Shown: piece by piece, positions 1 through 10,989 of the stretch | How positions within the stretch are numbered: the first letter of the stretch is position 1 | Layout of the letters: the number at the start of each line of letters is the position of its first letter | Assembly (NCBI GenBank): GCA_049999725.1 | Contig: JBNGIS010004689.1 | Location: forward strand, 17,551-63,303 | Direction of reading: 5' to 3' | Length of the DNA: 45,753 nt | Origin: Haplomitrium mnioides | Taxonomy: Eukaryota; Marchantiophyta; Haplomitriopsida; Calobryales | Made by a program: the position numbers and the translations under genes | Notes under the pieces: model-generated | What the model saw: only the letters and a program-made list of their open reading frames with translations | The model's database searches: none | Told to the model about the DNA's origin: nothing

Positions 1-147
1 TGTTAGGAGATAGCTCTATTCTAGGGTTAGTCACTACCATTCTAGGGTTAGTCACTACCATGTACCCTATATATAGGGGACCTAAGGAGTAAACCAGAAT
101 GCTTTTTCTCTATCGATCCACGGAGTATACACCCCTGCCTTTCAACA
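1..147 (+). repeat. probable LTR (solo or terminal) of a copia-type element
   Basis: The segment opens with TGTTAG and closes with CAACA at 143-147, giving a TGTT/AACA terminal inverted repeat typical of LTRs. A TATATATA box lies at 68-75, suggesting plus orientation. The sequence starts exactly at the window edge, so the left flank and target duplication cannot be seen; the base run after 147 (atttc) would be the right-hand duplication if this is a solo LTR. No primer-binding site follows. It could also be the 3' LTR of an element lying to the left. Confidence 0.45.
18..59 (+). repeat. perfect 21-bp tandem duplication inside the LTR
   Basis: Bases 18-38 and 39-59 are identical 21-bp units containing ctagggttagtcactacc. 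This is a recent two-copy duplication in what would be the U3 part of the LTR, just upstream of its TATA box. Confidence 0.9.
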
Positions 148-2200
148 ATTTCAAAGTAATCTCCAAAGATGCTATGACAGTTCTTTTCCGAAAAATTGAA
201 AAATCTCAAAGATTCTCTGATTGATTCCTTCCAAAAGAACCTCTAAAGATGCTTTGGCCAAATCTCCAAAGATGCCCAAACCTCTTTCTAAATAAATAAT
301 CTTAAGGGACCACTCCGTCTTCAATTCTTATATAAATTGCTTCATCTTGGACTCATTGAAAAGATCTAGCTGAGTCAGTTTCGTGTAAGCAAGTCATTTG
401 TGGATGATATGTTGCCATCCAATTTTCCATACTACCATTGAGTGACCTTGCAGAAAAACTCCGAATGCAGCAATCTTGCGGCAAACACTTTGATCTTGAA
501 TCCCCATCAAATCTAGTGACTGTTGTTTCCTTGAACAAAGCATACCCAGACAAATCCAACAAGGCCAAGATTCTGCCTTTTGGAGAAGAATTGCCTATCC
601 AATTTCTCATGATGAGATTTTTTGCGGAGGAGTCTCTCCTAAGAATGTTTCAGCTAGAGTCTTCAATCCTCTATTTGCCTGGCTTTTATCATGATTCCAT
701 ATTCTTTCAAATATGGATCCTTGCTTCATTTGGATTGTTGTCTTTCCATATTTCTGATCATTCTTCATAATCAACCCTTTTGATTCTGGATCTGTGTCCC
801 ATTCAAAAATTTTTCTTTGAGAATCCCTGACTTTTTGGATTAATGATCACTTTGGAACCCAATCCTTTATTTGTGCACTAAACTTTGGTCAGCTTAGAAA
901 AGCTTTCCCTATTTGTATTTCTGCACATCTTGAGCAGAAATTTGATGCATTGATAACACCTTGAAGAGAGCTTTCCATAGAGCTCATGAACTTATGAAAT
1001 TGGCCAATACATGTTAATTGAATTTTTGAATTAAGATAAGGGGTTCTATTGACAAGTTTTGAGCGCAACAATCTTGTGGTGAAAATTATAACCTTGACAC
1101 ACTACAAAATCCAGTGATTCATGTTTATTTTAAAAGACCTTGCTAAGGCAAATCCAAAAAGCTCAATTGTTCCTTGATTTGGTGAGTAATAGCTTAGTCA
1201 ATTTTTTGTAGCTATGTAGCACATGATAGTAGCAAAGACAAGAGAAGTTCTAGTGAAGAATTCTGCAAGATTGCTTTATTTCTTGCAAGATTTTCTGATA
1301 TGTACAAGTTATCTGTTCTCCTTGGACCAAATTTTACTTGTTTATTCTTCCTCAAAGGGATCCCCCCATCTTAGAAATTTTGTTTTTTGGTTGATTTTTT
1401 GTATCTTGACATTTATTCCCCTCGATGGTTTCTCCATCCTTTGAATGAGTTGTCTCCTTTGGTCTCAGGTTTCTCACATCAACATTGCACCTCCAATTGA
1501 TGCTTTACTTTGGTTACCCATCTGAACTGCATTTGGTACTCACATACTTCATGGCCCCCACACAAAATCATGGCCTTCCTTGAGCCCCAACCTTCTTAAG
1601 CTATCTTTGGGGTAGCTTTGTGAGCCTGATGGTTTTGTTGCCACTTAAACAAGGCTCACAGATCATCATGAGCAGAAAATTTGAAACTTTTGTGAGAAGT
1701 ACCCGCAAGACTAGCTAACATTAAGTACATTAACTACTTGAGCTTAGATCTTAGCTAGGTGAATACTTTAAAAGCTTCCTTTCATTCAATATTACTTTTT
1801 GGTCACTTTCAATCACTAATATGTAGTAAAGATAACAAGATAGAGGGTGTTAGTTCTGGCTTGGGTTTAGTCAACCAAACACCCAAGCACCCCCTTCTAG
1901 GTCCAATTTAGTTAGATTTTGGGATTCTTTGCCATGGGAGGGGCCAATCTAGTGCTAATTTTCCTTTACGCCAGCTGTCTTGGATCGCTTGCTGTTGCTC
2001 AAATTCTGAATTCCACTTTATTGCAATTTTCTTTCATGGCTAACCTTGGAAATGAACACCTTACAGGTGGCTAAAGATTACAACTCAACCTCCTCTCCTA
2101 CACTGACACATGCATTCACAGTTCTGCCCTATTGTCTCTCTTAACCAGCAGTCAAGGAAACAATTACACTCCCCTTACTAGAGACTTCGAAGCTTCTTGA
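148..2200. other. AT-rich non-coding stretch, no gene supported
   Basis: Only short open frames occur on either strand; the longest is 110 codons at 438-770 and has no recognisable domain or codon pattern. The stretch holds several copies of a short motif (ctccaaagatgc and variants, about 163-275). Two diverged direct-repeat blocks, around 465-560 and 1063-1160, share a gca-caatctt core followed by similar spacing. A small hairpin (cttgggt/acccaag) lies at about 1860-1888. I see no LTR ends or transposase here. Confidence 0.5.
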
Positions 2201-4587
2201 GCTCCAATGAGCCTCTTGCCCACCAGGGAAAGCACAATTGTTGATGCCATAGCTGCTCTCCACCAGCACCACCACCTATCTTGCAGAAGCCCACTTACTC
2301 ACACACCGAACAATAGATGTGTTTCACCTCCGATGACGAGTCGGGTCAGAAACACCACTGCAAGGGAGCAACGACGAGAGAATGAGAGCACACGGGTAGC
2401 GAGTTGAGTCTGCCGAAGCTGCCTAGTGGAGGACCTGTACAGCACCACAAAGGGAACAGAGAGGTAACTTCTTGTGGGGATAATAACAACATGCACCCAA
2501 AGAAAAGGTGTAGCAAGCAAGTAGGCCTAGATGAAATATGCAACCGACTACCATTGACATTGCTGACCGAGAAATTAGAAGGGAGAAGGACTGGTTAGAA
2601 GCCAAAGGCCAGCTCGAGACTCACAGGACTCATCAAGGGTAGTGAGCATGAATCCCGTCAAAGGGTAACTCGAGAATGCCAACCAAGCTCCAAGAAAAGG
2701 TGAACAATGATCATAAGCTCCAAGAGAGGCTACAACCCCTAGGAGAACAAAGTAAAATCATTCCCCCTACTAAAGCCATAGAGCTCAAAAGCCTCAACCG
2801 AAGAAGAATTAGGGGAGTACCCCGACCGTTAGTAGACCCTTGACTATGTAACTAGGATCACAAAGAAGGGCACCTCAAGCCAACCAAAGGAGGTTGAGAA
2901 GGAACCAAAATCTCACCTCTAAATTGGAAACGCATGAAAAGAAAGGACAAAAAAAAAGAATGCCCATCTAGAATGTCAAAGTTAAGCCAAGCCAAAAGCA
3001 TAATTAATCCAAGAGACTGCCGTAGCTGGCATGAGAGAGGGAGCTTGACGCAATAGAAGAGCCAAGGAATACTTGAACGAAGAAAACAACCGAAGCCCCT
3101 CACCTTGAAAAACACCATGGTGCAAGGAAACCAACCAAGAGGAAAGGGTACTAGTCCTCAAGCCCCAGACCTGCCATGTCACGGACAAGCACCTCACCCA
3201 GACGAAACAATAGGGCCTTACCTCACACCATGGGAGTTGCACAAGGGCGTGAATCACCAAGAGCAGGGCTGAAAGGGAGAAAAAAAAGCAAGCCTGAATC
3301 ACCAACCAAAGGAGGCATGGATGACGATCTCTGAGGGAGAGATACAAGTTGGGAGGGCGGGGGGGGGTGCAAGGGACCAATAATCAAAGGGTCACTGGCC
3401 TTTGACTAGTAGTCAACACCAGGGAGCTACCCAGAGATAGCACGCTGATAGCACAACTGACGGGACATCCCAATGGCAACAAGAAGGTGGCCGAGACTCA
3501 CAAAGCAACCGTTGAAATGGAGCCAGCACGGACGACCAACTAACAAAGAGGAGACGTCGCGAGAGCCTCCTTATAGCCAGCCAAAGCACAGACCTTTGAA
3601 AACGCAACCACTAGCAGACAACATTAATGGGAGCATTGAATATTTAAGCCGCGCCACCTCACTGCTTTAACCGCTGAAGCAACACAAAGTAGGAGCACAA
3701 CATACAAACGAAAGAGGAAAGCAAGAGGCAAAAAGAGAAGGGCCAAAGATTGAACCAAGGCCTTCACCTACAACACCACATCCGCCACCAAAGAGCATCC
3801 ATGACCAGCCGCAAGTGCCAAGAGCGAAGGTGAGGAGAGCGAGCCGCAATGAGGTTGAGGTTACAATGAGGAGGGAAAGCAAAGGGAAGCCCTAACACCT
3901 TAGTTGGCGAAAGGTTGCTAAGTTGGCTCTCGGACTTAGATGCAAGCTGCCATGTATCAAGCACCTGTAGCGGCAATCAGCAAGAACAAGCAAGAGCAAA
4001 TCAATGCCAAAACGAGGTTGTGACAATCAAACAACACCAAGAATTCTCTGCCAGTCATCCTTGCAGCCAAAAATCCTCCGAAGAGGAATGAGCAACCCAC
4101 CACCAGCAAAAAAAAGAAAAGAAAAAAATGAGAGACAAGAAAAACGAGACCACCTCCTCAAGCCTGCCTCACCCTCACACATCGCTGCGCCTGTACCCTA
4201 AACCAAGAAAAAAAAAAGAACTAACACTAAGCAGAATGAGGGGGAGAAGGAGGACTTAGTGAAATGTAGGAGGGGGTAAAGCAAAGTCACCTTACTCTGA
4301 GACTTAGAGAGGGTTGCAGGGGCTAGGACGATGAGAGGCAGGGGGGGGGGGAGGCCTTCCATAATCGCGCCGTGCAGGACTTTAGAACCATCCCACACAT
4401 TGAAGTTCACATAGAGGAGATTGAACTGGAGGAGGCAATACTATTGCAGCCAAGGGGAGCTAGGAATTCAATTTCCTTGCCACAAAATTCATGAGAAAAG
4501 GGGCTGATACTTGTGATCATCCTGCTGGATTTAGTAGAGCGAGTAGCTCATGGTCGGAGAACTGAAAATGGATGTGGTTGGATTACC
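2201..4587. other. purine-rich non-coding stretch, no gene supported
   Basis: The plus strand is rich in A and G, with homopolymer runs at about 2949-2957 (A), 3360-3366 (G) and 4340-4351 (G). Open frames on both strands are short and lack domains; the reverse-strand 132-codon frame at 2982-3380 looks like a composition effect of a purine-rich complement. The texture resembles the non-coding part of an old retrotransposon, but no LTR boundary or coding motif was recognised. Confidence 0.45.
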
Positions 4588-5126
4588 TGTTGTGAATATA
4601 AAAAATGACTTGATATTCTACAACAGCGAAAATCCACTTAAGATGAGAATCACAAGAAAAAGGAAGTAAAAACGTCAGCTCCAAAGAAGAGGTTGTGCGA
4701 CAGCAGATTCACGAAGGCCTTCCCGTCAGCAGGTTTGCACGAAAACGCAGGTCGACTCCCAACCAAAATCGCAACTCCACGAGTTGCCTCCTATGCTTGC
4801 AATTCGCTCTTATGCAAGAAAACGATGTCACCTCCTCAAGAGATGAAACGCCACCTCCTTCTGGAAACGCGACCTTCTTCCAAAGGCAAAAACGCGACTT
4901 CCTCCAGACACGAACATGAGCTCCTTTAGACACGAGTGCGACCTTCTTCAGACACGAAATGTGAACCCTTGTGAGCGAAAGCACGATCTCCTTCAGACGC
5001 GACTCTCCCTTGATCAAATACACAAAACGAGTTGCAAAAGAAATGTGGTTGCAATGAGCATCACTCAAATCCATTTATATACTCTTTACAATACCATCAA
5101 TGTGCTGATTTTCTACGGGCGCCCTA
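4588..5126 (+). repeat. possible left part of an old LTR, interrupted by copia 1
   Basis: The stretch starts TGTTGTG at 4588. If it resumes after the copia 1 insertion it would end at ...cagCAACA (about 10364), giving a TGTTG/CAACA terminal inverted repeat. A primer-binding-site-like stretch (tttttggcgctaaggg) follows about 5 bp further on. It contains the minisatellite below and a TATA-like tttatatactc at about 5074. No second LTR was found, so this is a weak structural inference. Confidence 0.25.
4817..5008 (+). repeat. degenerate minisatellite, unit about 21-24 bp
   Basis: Eight to nine imperfect units follow one another, each built around an acgcgacctccttcagac-type core (for example gcgaccttcttcagacacg near 4936-4958). 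Unit length drifts between 21 and 24 bp. Short frames across it read on both strands because the unit is often 21 or 24 bp, so they are not evidence for a gene. Confidence 0.75.
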
Positions 5127-5372
5127 TGTTGAAATACCAAGCTCTGTACGCAGATGACCGTAGAGACTTATTTTTTAACCCTCTTTAGGGTTAGTTTTGT
5201 TAAGTTAATTTAGGGTAAATTTAAGTATAATACAAGGGTATGTAGAGAGAAAAGTAGGGAGATCGAAGAGAGCACCGCCATGCCGCAAGCCTCTTCCCTT
5301 TTGTAAATCCATTGTGTTGAATACGATCTCTCATATTTGCCTCCAAAGATTTATCTCCTCGATTTCTTTACA
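5127..5372 (+). repeat. 5' LTR of copia 1
   Basis: 246 bp, from TGTTGAAATACC to TTTACA. It matches 9772-10019 almost perfectly. The TATA-like motif at 5226-5233 reads TATAATAC, one A shorter than the TATAAATAC of the 3' copy, so the promoter of the 5' LTR may be weakened. Confidence 0.96.
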
Positions 5373-5390
5373 TGGTATATGAGTCTGGTT
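5373..5390 (+). promoter_or_regulatory. primer-binding site of copia 1 (initiator-Met-like)
   Basis: Directly after the 5' LTR the sequence reads tggtatatgagtctgg. The first six bases match the TGGTAT that starts the usual plant iMet tRNA primer site, then it deviates (the consensus continues CAGAGC). Position and start support it as the minus-strand primer site. Confidence 0.7.
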
Positions 5391-5501
5391 TGTGAGGAGA
5401 ATATGATCGCAAAGAGTAGACGATAATTTGGTTTGATATCCTTTTTGCCGAAGGTGGTGAGAGTTGTGCTTGAAGTTTGGAGGTGTCGAGAAGTTGCGTA
5501 A

Positions 5502-6263
5502 ATGGGTGATTCCAATACTGTTGGTATTGAGAAGTTGGAGAAGAACAACTACCAGTCGTGGAGGTTCCGGATGAGGAACCATTTGATAGGCAAGAGCCTA
5601 TGGGGGTATGTTTCAGGTGAAGAAAAGGAACCGCAACTTCCTTCAGTGAATGTAACAGATCAAGAATTGAAGGCATGGAAAGCTTGGAACGAAAAAGATA
5701 AGAAGGTGATGTTTTTGATTTCGCAGAATTTGTCAAACAGTATGGTTGGACACATACAAGATTTGGAGTCTTCAAAAGATGTATGGGATTCGTTAGAAAG
5801 GCTCTACATTACAAATACTAGAGCTAGAAAGATTCAATTGAAAAATGAGTTGAATAACATAAAGAAGGCACGCAACATGTCGGTGAATGATTATGTCTTG
5901 AAGATAAAAGAGACATCAGATGCATTGGGATCTATTGGAGTGGTTACAGAGGATGATGATTTAGTGTCTGTAGTATTGAATGGTTTGAAGGATGATGAGA
6001 AGTGGAAACCGTTTGCCACTTCTGTTTATGTTCGGGAAAATCTTCCTAATTTTGATGAGCTAGTCTCCTTGATGATAATAGAGGAGAGAAACATTGGTGG
6101 ACCTATTTCAGAAAACGGTTCTAATGAGCATGCACAGAGCTTCTACTCAGTATATGGTAGAGGTAGGGGGAGATCCCAGAGAGGACGTGGTGAAGGTAGA
6201 GGTTATGTACAACATAACCAAAATCAACAAAATTTTGAGAATACAACTGGTGGTAGAGGCTAA
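5502..6263 (+). CDS. gag: copia 1 gag (UBN2-type), cut by a premature stop
   Basis: The frame opens about 130 bp inside the element at an ATG and runs 253 codons. The N-terminal part carries the copia gag pattern: a KLEKNNYQSWRFRMRNHL-like start, then a DVWDSLERLY segment and a long helical region ending LMIIEERN, followed by an RG-rich tail. The TAA at 6261-6263 is not the natural end. The same frame continues straight on into a CCHC knuckle and protease, so in an intact relative gag and pol form one polyprotein. The product would form the virus-like particle core. Start choice rests on the only early ATG ahead of the conserved N-terminus. Confidence 0.9.
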   Translation: MGDSNTVGIEKLEKNNYQSWRFRMRNHLIGKSLWGYVSGEEKEPQLPSVNVTDQELKAWKAWNEKDKKVMFLISQNLSNSMVGHIQDLESSKDVWDSLERLYITNTRARKIQLKNELNNIKKARNMSVNDYVLKIKETSDALGSIGVVTEDDDLVSVVLNGLKDDEKWKPFATSVYVRENLPNFDELVSLMIIEERNIGGPISENGSNEHAQSFYSVYGRGRGRSQRGRGEGRGYVQHNQNQQNFENTTGGRG

Positions 6264-8681
6264 GGAAATTTTCGAGGAAGTAGAAGCTTTCGAGTAAGAG
6301 GTGGAAGGAAAAACAATATTGATGTAGTTTGTTGGGAGTGTGGAAAAGCAGGTCATTATGCAAATGATTGCTATAGCAGGTCCAACAACAATAACAGAGG
6401 ATATAATCGGAGACAACAAGGAAATTATGCATCGTCATCGAAGAGTGATGGTGATCGTCTCTTTGTTTTGCAACATGTGATGAGTACTTATACACAAGGT
6501 TGTGAAAGTGATGCATGGTATGTGGATTCTGGTGTGTCAAACCATATGACATATCATAAAAATTGGTTAAAAGAGCTGAATGATCTAGAGCAGCAAGGAT
6601 ATGTAGAAACAGGTGATGCTACAATTCATCCAATTGAACAAATGGGAAATGTCCCACTTTCTACACATGATGGAAAGTCAAAGTATATGGCTGATGTGTT
6701 CTATGTACCAACAATTACAAAGAATTTGGTATCTGTTGGTCAAATGGTAGAACAAGGATTACAAGTTGTTTTTAATGAAGACGGTTGTTTTGTGGAGGTT
6801 TTGAAGAACAGAAATAGATTGGTTGCCAGAGGAAGTAAGATTGGAAGGATGTTTACATTGGATGTAAAGACTCCAATGGTAAATGACAATGTCATGTACA
6901 CGCAAAAGAATACAGTTATTGAAGATGTAGATATCTGGCACAAAAGAATGGGACATGTGAATCTACAAAGGCTGAGATCAATGCAGTCTATGGGTGTAGT
7001 TACCGGCTTGCCAAGGTTCAAGAATGTTGATATGCAGAAGGTGTGTGAAGCATGTCAGTTTGGAAAACAATCAAGGCATCCGTTCCCGCATCAAAGAAAT
7101 GTGAGTAAAAATCCTTTAGACATAGTACATTCTGATGTGTGGGGACCTATTGAGCATGCATCAATATCAGGAAATAAGTATTTTGTTACCTTTGTGGATG
7201 ACCATACAGAGAAGGTATGGGTTTATTTTATGAAGTCAAAAGTAGAAGTGTTTGAGCATTTTAAAAGCTTTAAAAAGATGGTTGAGAAACAATCAGGATT
7301 GCAAATTAAATGCCTACCGTCAGATGGTGGAGGTGAGTATTTTTCACGAGAGTTTAACAGATTTTTGGTAGATCATGGTGTGAAGAGGCAATTCACATGT
7401 AGATATACTCCACAACAGAATGGAGTTGCAGAGAGAAAAAATAGGCATATAGCAGAAATCACTCGTGCCTTGATTAATGAGAAAAACATGCCAAAATACT
7501 ATTGGCCAAAAGCTGTACATACAGCTGTATATATCATGAACATGACTCCTACAGCAGGAATACATGATATTACTCCAGAAGAAAGATTTACAGGTATCAA
7601 AAGTGACGTATCTCACTTGAAAGTATTTGGATGTATTGCATATGTACACATACCAGATGAGCTAAAGACTAAGCTAGATCCTAAAGCTGAAAGGTGTATT
7701 TTCATTGAGTATTCTTTGGAACAAAAAGGATACCGATGTTACAACCCTATAACACGTAAAATCAGGGTAAGTAGAGATGTTGTATTTGATGAGTTGAGTA
7801 GTTGGTATGGTGTAGAAAAAGTTGTGAAGACTCATATGGAGGAAGAAGTAGTGCACGAAAAATCAGAAAATCAGGAATTACAATCACAACTGTTGAGTGG
7901 ACCAGGAGAAAGTTCAAACACTCTGTCTAAGAGTGTTAATCCGTGGTTAGGAAGAATGAGTTCAAGTTCACCAAATGTATCAATTGGAAGTGCTGAAAGT
8001 AAGACAGGTTCAGCAAAGGGAAAGGAAAAGGTGGATCAGCAGATGGATACAAGTCACTTAAGTAATGGTGAAGAGGTTGATATACCTACTTTGCAAACAC
8101 CTGGTGTGCAAAGAATGCAAGATGAGGTACGTAGATCTACACGTATAAGGTATCCAGTAAGGAGGTTGAGTTATAACAGTTTTTCTGCACGTCATTATGC
8201 ATATATGGTGAAAGTTATACAGGATGTAGAACCCACTTGTTTTGAGGATGCAATTGGCATACCTGAATGGGAGTTAGCTATGGATGAGGAAGTGAATGCA
8301 CTTGATGAGAATGAGACTTGGAAGCTAACACCACTACCTCATGGGAAGAAAGCGATTGGTTGTAAGTGGGTTTACAAAGTTAAGCATAATGCAGATGGTT
8401 CGATAAGCAGGTACAAGGCTAGACTAGTAGCCAAAGGATATGCTCAGACATATGGGATAGATTTTGATGAAACGTTGAGTCCTGTTGCGAAGATGGCAAC
8501 TGTAAGAACTATGATTGCTATGGCTGCTGCTAAGAGATGGGATTTACATCAGATGGATGTAAAGAATGCTTTCTTGAATGGAGAGTTACATGAAGAAGTG
8601 TATATGGAGCAGCCACAGGGATATGTACACCATAAGTTTCCAAATTATGTGTGTAAGTTGAAGAAAGTTTATACGGATTAA
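6264..8681 (+). pseudogene. pol: copia 1 gag C-terminus, protease, integrase and N-terminal RT
   Basis: This is in the same frame as gag. A CCHC knuckle (CWECGKAGHYANDC) lies at 6330-6371. The protease active-site D-S-G is at 6525-6533. Integrase follows with an HHCC region (WHKRMGH ... CEACQFGK). Its catalytic triad is Asp 7134-7136, Asp 7323-7325 and Glu 7431-7433; the last two are separated by 35 residues, the canonical D,D-35-E. RT begins near 8230 and includes the first catalytic Asp in HQMDVKNAFLNG (8556-8558). A 1-bp deletion near 8667, inside the conserved KK-LYGLKQ block, shifts the frame and gives the stop at 8679-8681. Apart from that break, all visible active-site residues are intact. 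Confidence 0.93.
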
Positions 8682-9175
8682 AGCAAGCATCAAGAGCATG
8701 GACAGACAGAATAAGTAAGTTTTTACAAAGTATTGGATTTGTCATCAGCGAGGCAGATTACTCTATGTATGTGCAGAAAACGAATACAGGTTTGGTCATC
8801 ATAGTGATATATGTTGATGATCTGATTATTACAGGTGATGATAGGTTGCAGATTGAAAATGTTAAGAAAAGGCTTGGAGCAGAATTTGATATGAAAGACT
8901 TGGGAGAACTTATGTACTTCTTGGGTATAGAAGTAATAAGATCACAACAAGGTATTCGGTTACTTCAACGAAAGTATATTTTGGATATGATACAGAAATA
9001 TGGTATGACAGCATGTAAGCCTATTTCTACTCCACTTGAACAGAATGCAAAGTTAAGAGGTGATTTGGGAGATGAATTGGAAGATCCAACTGTGTATCGA
9101 AAAATAGTTGGAAGTTTGATTTATGCCACCATGACAAGACCAGATATGTCTCATGATGTGGGAGTACTTAATTAG
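8675..9175 (+). pseudogene. pol: copia 1 RT, C-terminal part with YVDD
   Basis: After the 1-bp deletion the reading continues in the +2 frame: GLKQASRAW from 8675, then the catalytic YVDD at 8810-8821, followed by KDLGELMYFLGIEV and the usual copia thumb region (MTRPDMSHDVG). A CAG-to-TAG type change gives a stop at 9173-9175, just before the FM-xP-xKPH motif. The ORF that begins at ATG 8765 is only the part of this frame after the first ATG; there is no reason to think it starts translation. Confidence 0.92.
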
Positions 9176-9859
9176 TTTATGCAGGTGCCAAGAAAGCCAC
9201 ATTTAGATGCGGCAAGGAGAGCACTACGTTACTCAAAAGGCACATTGAATTATGGTTTATTTTATACATACGGAGTTGAAATAAAACTTTTTGGATATAC
9301 TGATGCAGATTGGGCTGGATATACATATGATAGAAGATTTACAAGTGGTTATGTTTTCAGTATTGGAGGTGCTGCAGTGAGTTGGAGTAGTAAGAATCAA
9401 CCTACAGTTGCTTTGTCAAGCACACAAGCAGAGTATAGAGGAGCAGCAATGGCTGCATGTGAAATAGCTTGGCTATGCAAGCTATTGTTCGATTTAGGAC
9501 ATGATGTGCAAGAGCCTGTGACTTTGTATTGTGACAACATAAGCAGTATACAATTGGCAAACAATCCGGTGTTTCATGCAAGGACGAAACACATTGAAGT
9601 TCATTACCATTACATACGAGAGAAGGTACTTGAAGGTGAAATTGATTTGGTATATGTGAATACAGATGAGCAAGTAGCTAATATTTTTACAAAGTCAATA
9701 GGTGCAGAGAAGCTACATAAGTTTCGAACTATTATGGGAATGCTTGACATTGGCTTGAGCTTGAGGGGGAGTGTTGAAATACCAAGCTTTGTACGTAGAT
9801 GGCCGGTAGAGACTTATTTTTTAACCCTCTTTAGGGTTAGTTTTGTTAAGTTAATTTAG
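9176..9859 (+). pseudogene. pol: copia 1 RNase H and polyprotein C-terminus
   Basis: This is in frame with the preceding RT piece. The RNase H acidic residues are visible: Asp in YTDADWAG (9302-9304), Glu in STQAEY (9431-9433) and Asp in YCDNIS (9533-9535), then the ARTKHIEVHYHYIREK block typical of copia elements. The natural C-terminus is near the polypurine tract (MLDIGLSLRG). The open frame now runs into the 3' LTR and stops at 9859. Confidence 0.9.
9757..9771 (+). promoter_or_regulatory. polypurine tract of copia 1
   Basis: gagcttgagggggag sits immediately before the 3' LTR start at 9772, where plus-strand priming occurs in LTR elements. It overlaps the coding sequence for the C-terminus. 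Confidence 0.85.
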
Positions 9860-10019
9860 GGTAAATTTAAGTATAAATACAAGGGTATGTAGAGAGAAAA
9901 GTAGGGAGATCGAAGAGAGCACCGCCATGCCGCAAGCCTCTTCCCTTTTGTAAATCCATTGTGTTGAATACGATCTCTCATATTTGCCTCCAAAGATTTA
10001 TCTCCTCGATTTCTTTACA
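9772..10019 (+). repeat. 3' LTR of copia 1
   Basis: 248 bp with the same termini as the 5' LTR. The TATA box is complete here (TATAAATA at 9872-9879). It differs from the 5' copy by C/T at two sites, A/G at one, and two single-base insertions. Confidence 0.96.
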
Positions 10020-10024
10020 CCCTG

Positions 10025-10989
10025 TTCAAAATCTATGGGCACTTGAATCAGTGTAAGTGAAGGAGGCTATTTCCACAAATATGGACAAGGTCTGCACAAT
10101 TAATATTCACCTACACTATCAGTGAGCACATGCACAATGCATGTGCTTGCTCTATTTTATGAAAGGGACAAGAGTCATAAATGTCCCTAAGGAGCTTTCT
10201 GGTGCTGACACATGTCACCACCAGATGCCTCAACATGGCACTATCCCTAAATTCCCTCTAAACTAGTTAGGAGCTAAACTAGTGAAGAAAGTGAATTTCT
10301 ATACAAATGAATATGCTCACCAAAATGTGAGCTGCCAATTTCTAACATTACCTGCCAGCAACAACCGAGTTTTTGGCGCTAAGGGTTGGGAGGTATAAAG
10401 GCGAGAACCTCATTTTGCAGAGAATCGTATCACCATTGGAAGAAAGTAGTGGAGGAAGCAAACCAAAGGGGTTTGAGTGACCATCCAAGAGCAAGCCTGG
10501 GTTGCAATGGATAGGGGACTTGAAATGGCATGGTGTACTAAGTAGGAGCAGAAGGCTCCTATGGAGGTGGACTCGCCCATGCAGAAATGATACTTGGTTG
10601 CATCGTCACTTCTCTAGCTACTTGGATCCACACGCCAACAAGGGGAACTCTCCTAAATTCCATTTGTTCAGAATTCTTGAGGAATTTTCGGAAGCTGCAA
10701 TCGATTGGAGGAGAAGGTCCCCCTTGTTAGCCACAAAGAGTGAGCTTGAGAGGAGCACGACATCCCAGTGGGGTGACATGCTTAAACTCGGAATGTAAGT
10801 TGGTTTCATGATTGGTGCAAGCCAACCTGTGAGGAGGTAGTGCCTTGGAAGGGGAGTGCGCATCGGAAGGGGTGACAAGGGTACAATGTGTCAATCGGTG
10901 GCGAAGAACTCCTCCTCTTTAGTTGGGAAAAAATAATTGGAGCCCTTTAGACGATGGAGTTAAAGTCTATTTATTATTGGGTGGGTGTG
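10025..10989. other. non-coding stretch with a PBS-like site and a perfect hairpin
   Basis: This continues the sequence that copia 1 interrupted. It holds a perfect inverted repeat with 10-bp arms (agcacatgca / tgcatgtgct, 10125-10134 and 10138-10147, loop caa). A PBS-like tttttggcgctaaggg lies at about 10370-10386, and a TATA-like ggtataaagg follows. A 98-codon frame at 10502-10798 has no recognisable domain. It is most likely an LTR end plus leader of an old gypsy element. Confidence 0.4.
10125..10147. repeat. perfect 10-bp inverted repeat (hairpin)
   Basis: The arms agcacatgca and tgcatgtgct are exact reverse complements around a 3-base loop. The function is unknown; palindromes of this kind occur in LTR U3 regions. 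Confidence 0.9.

Larger units (their letters stand above)
5127..10019 (+). mobile_element. Ty1/copia LTR retrotransposon (copia 1), nearly full length, disabled
   Basis: The element is bounded by direct LTRs of 246 and 248 bp that begin TGTTGAAATACC and end TTTACA. The flanks are ccct-a (5122-5126) and ccct-g (10020-10024), a 5-bp target duplication with one mismatch. The internal order is gag, protease, integrase, RT, RNase H, which defines Ty1/copia (integrase before RT). Two premature stops (6261-6263, 9173-9175) and a 1-bp deletion near 8667 break the polyprotein. The LTRs differ by three transitions and two 1-bp indels, so insertion was fairly recent. Confidence 0.96.

Noticed and set aside
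438-770. 110-codon plus-strand frame
   Set aside because: No domain, no close repeat with conserved frame, and AT-rich sequence where such lengths arise by chance.
2982-3380. 132-codon reverse-strand frame
   Set aside because: Hydrophobic and Pro/Leu/Ser-rich because it is the complement of purine-rich sequence; no conserved motif, no promoter or start context.
5331-5775. Reverse-strand frames of 65-135 codons across the copia 1 5' LTR and gag start
   Set aside because: They are antisense to a well-supported LTR and gag and have no domain.
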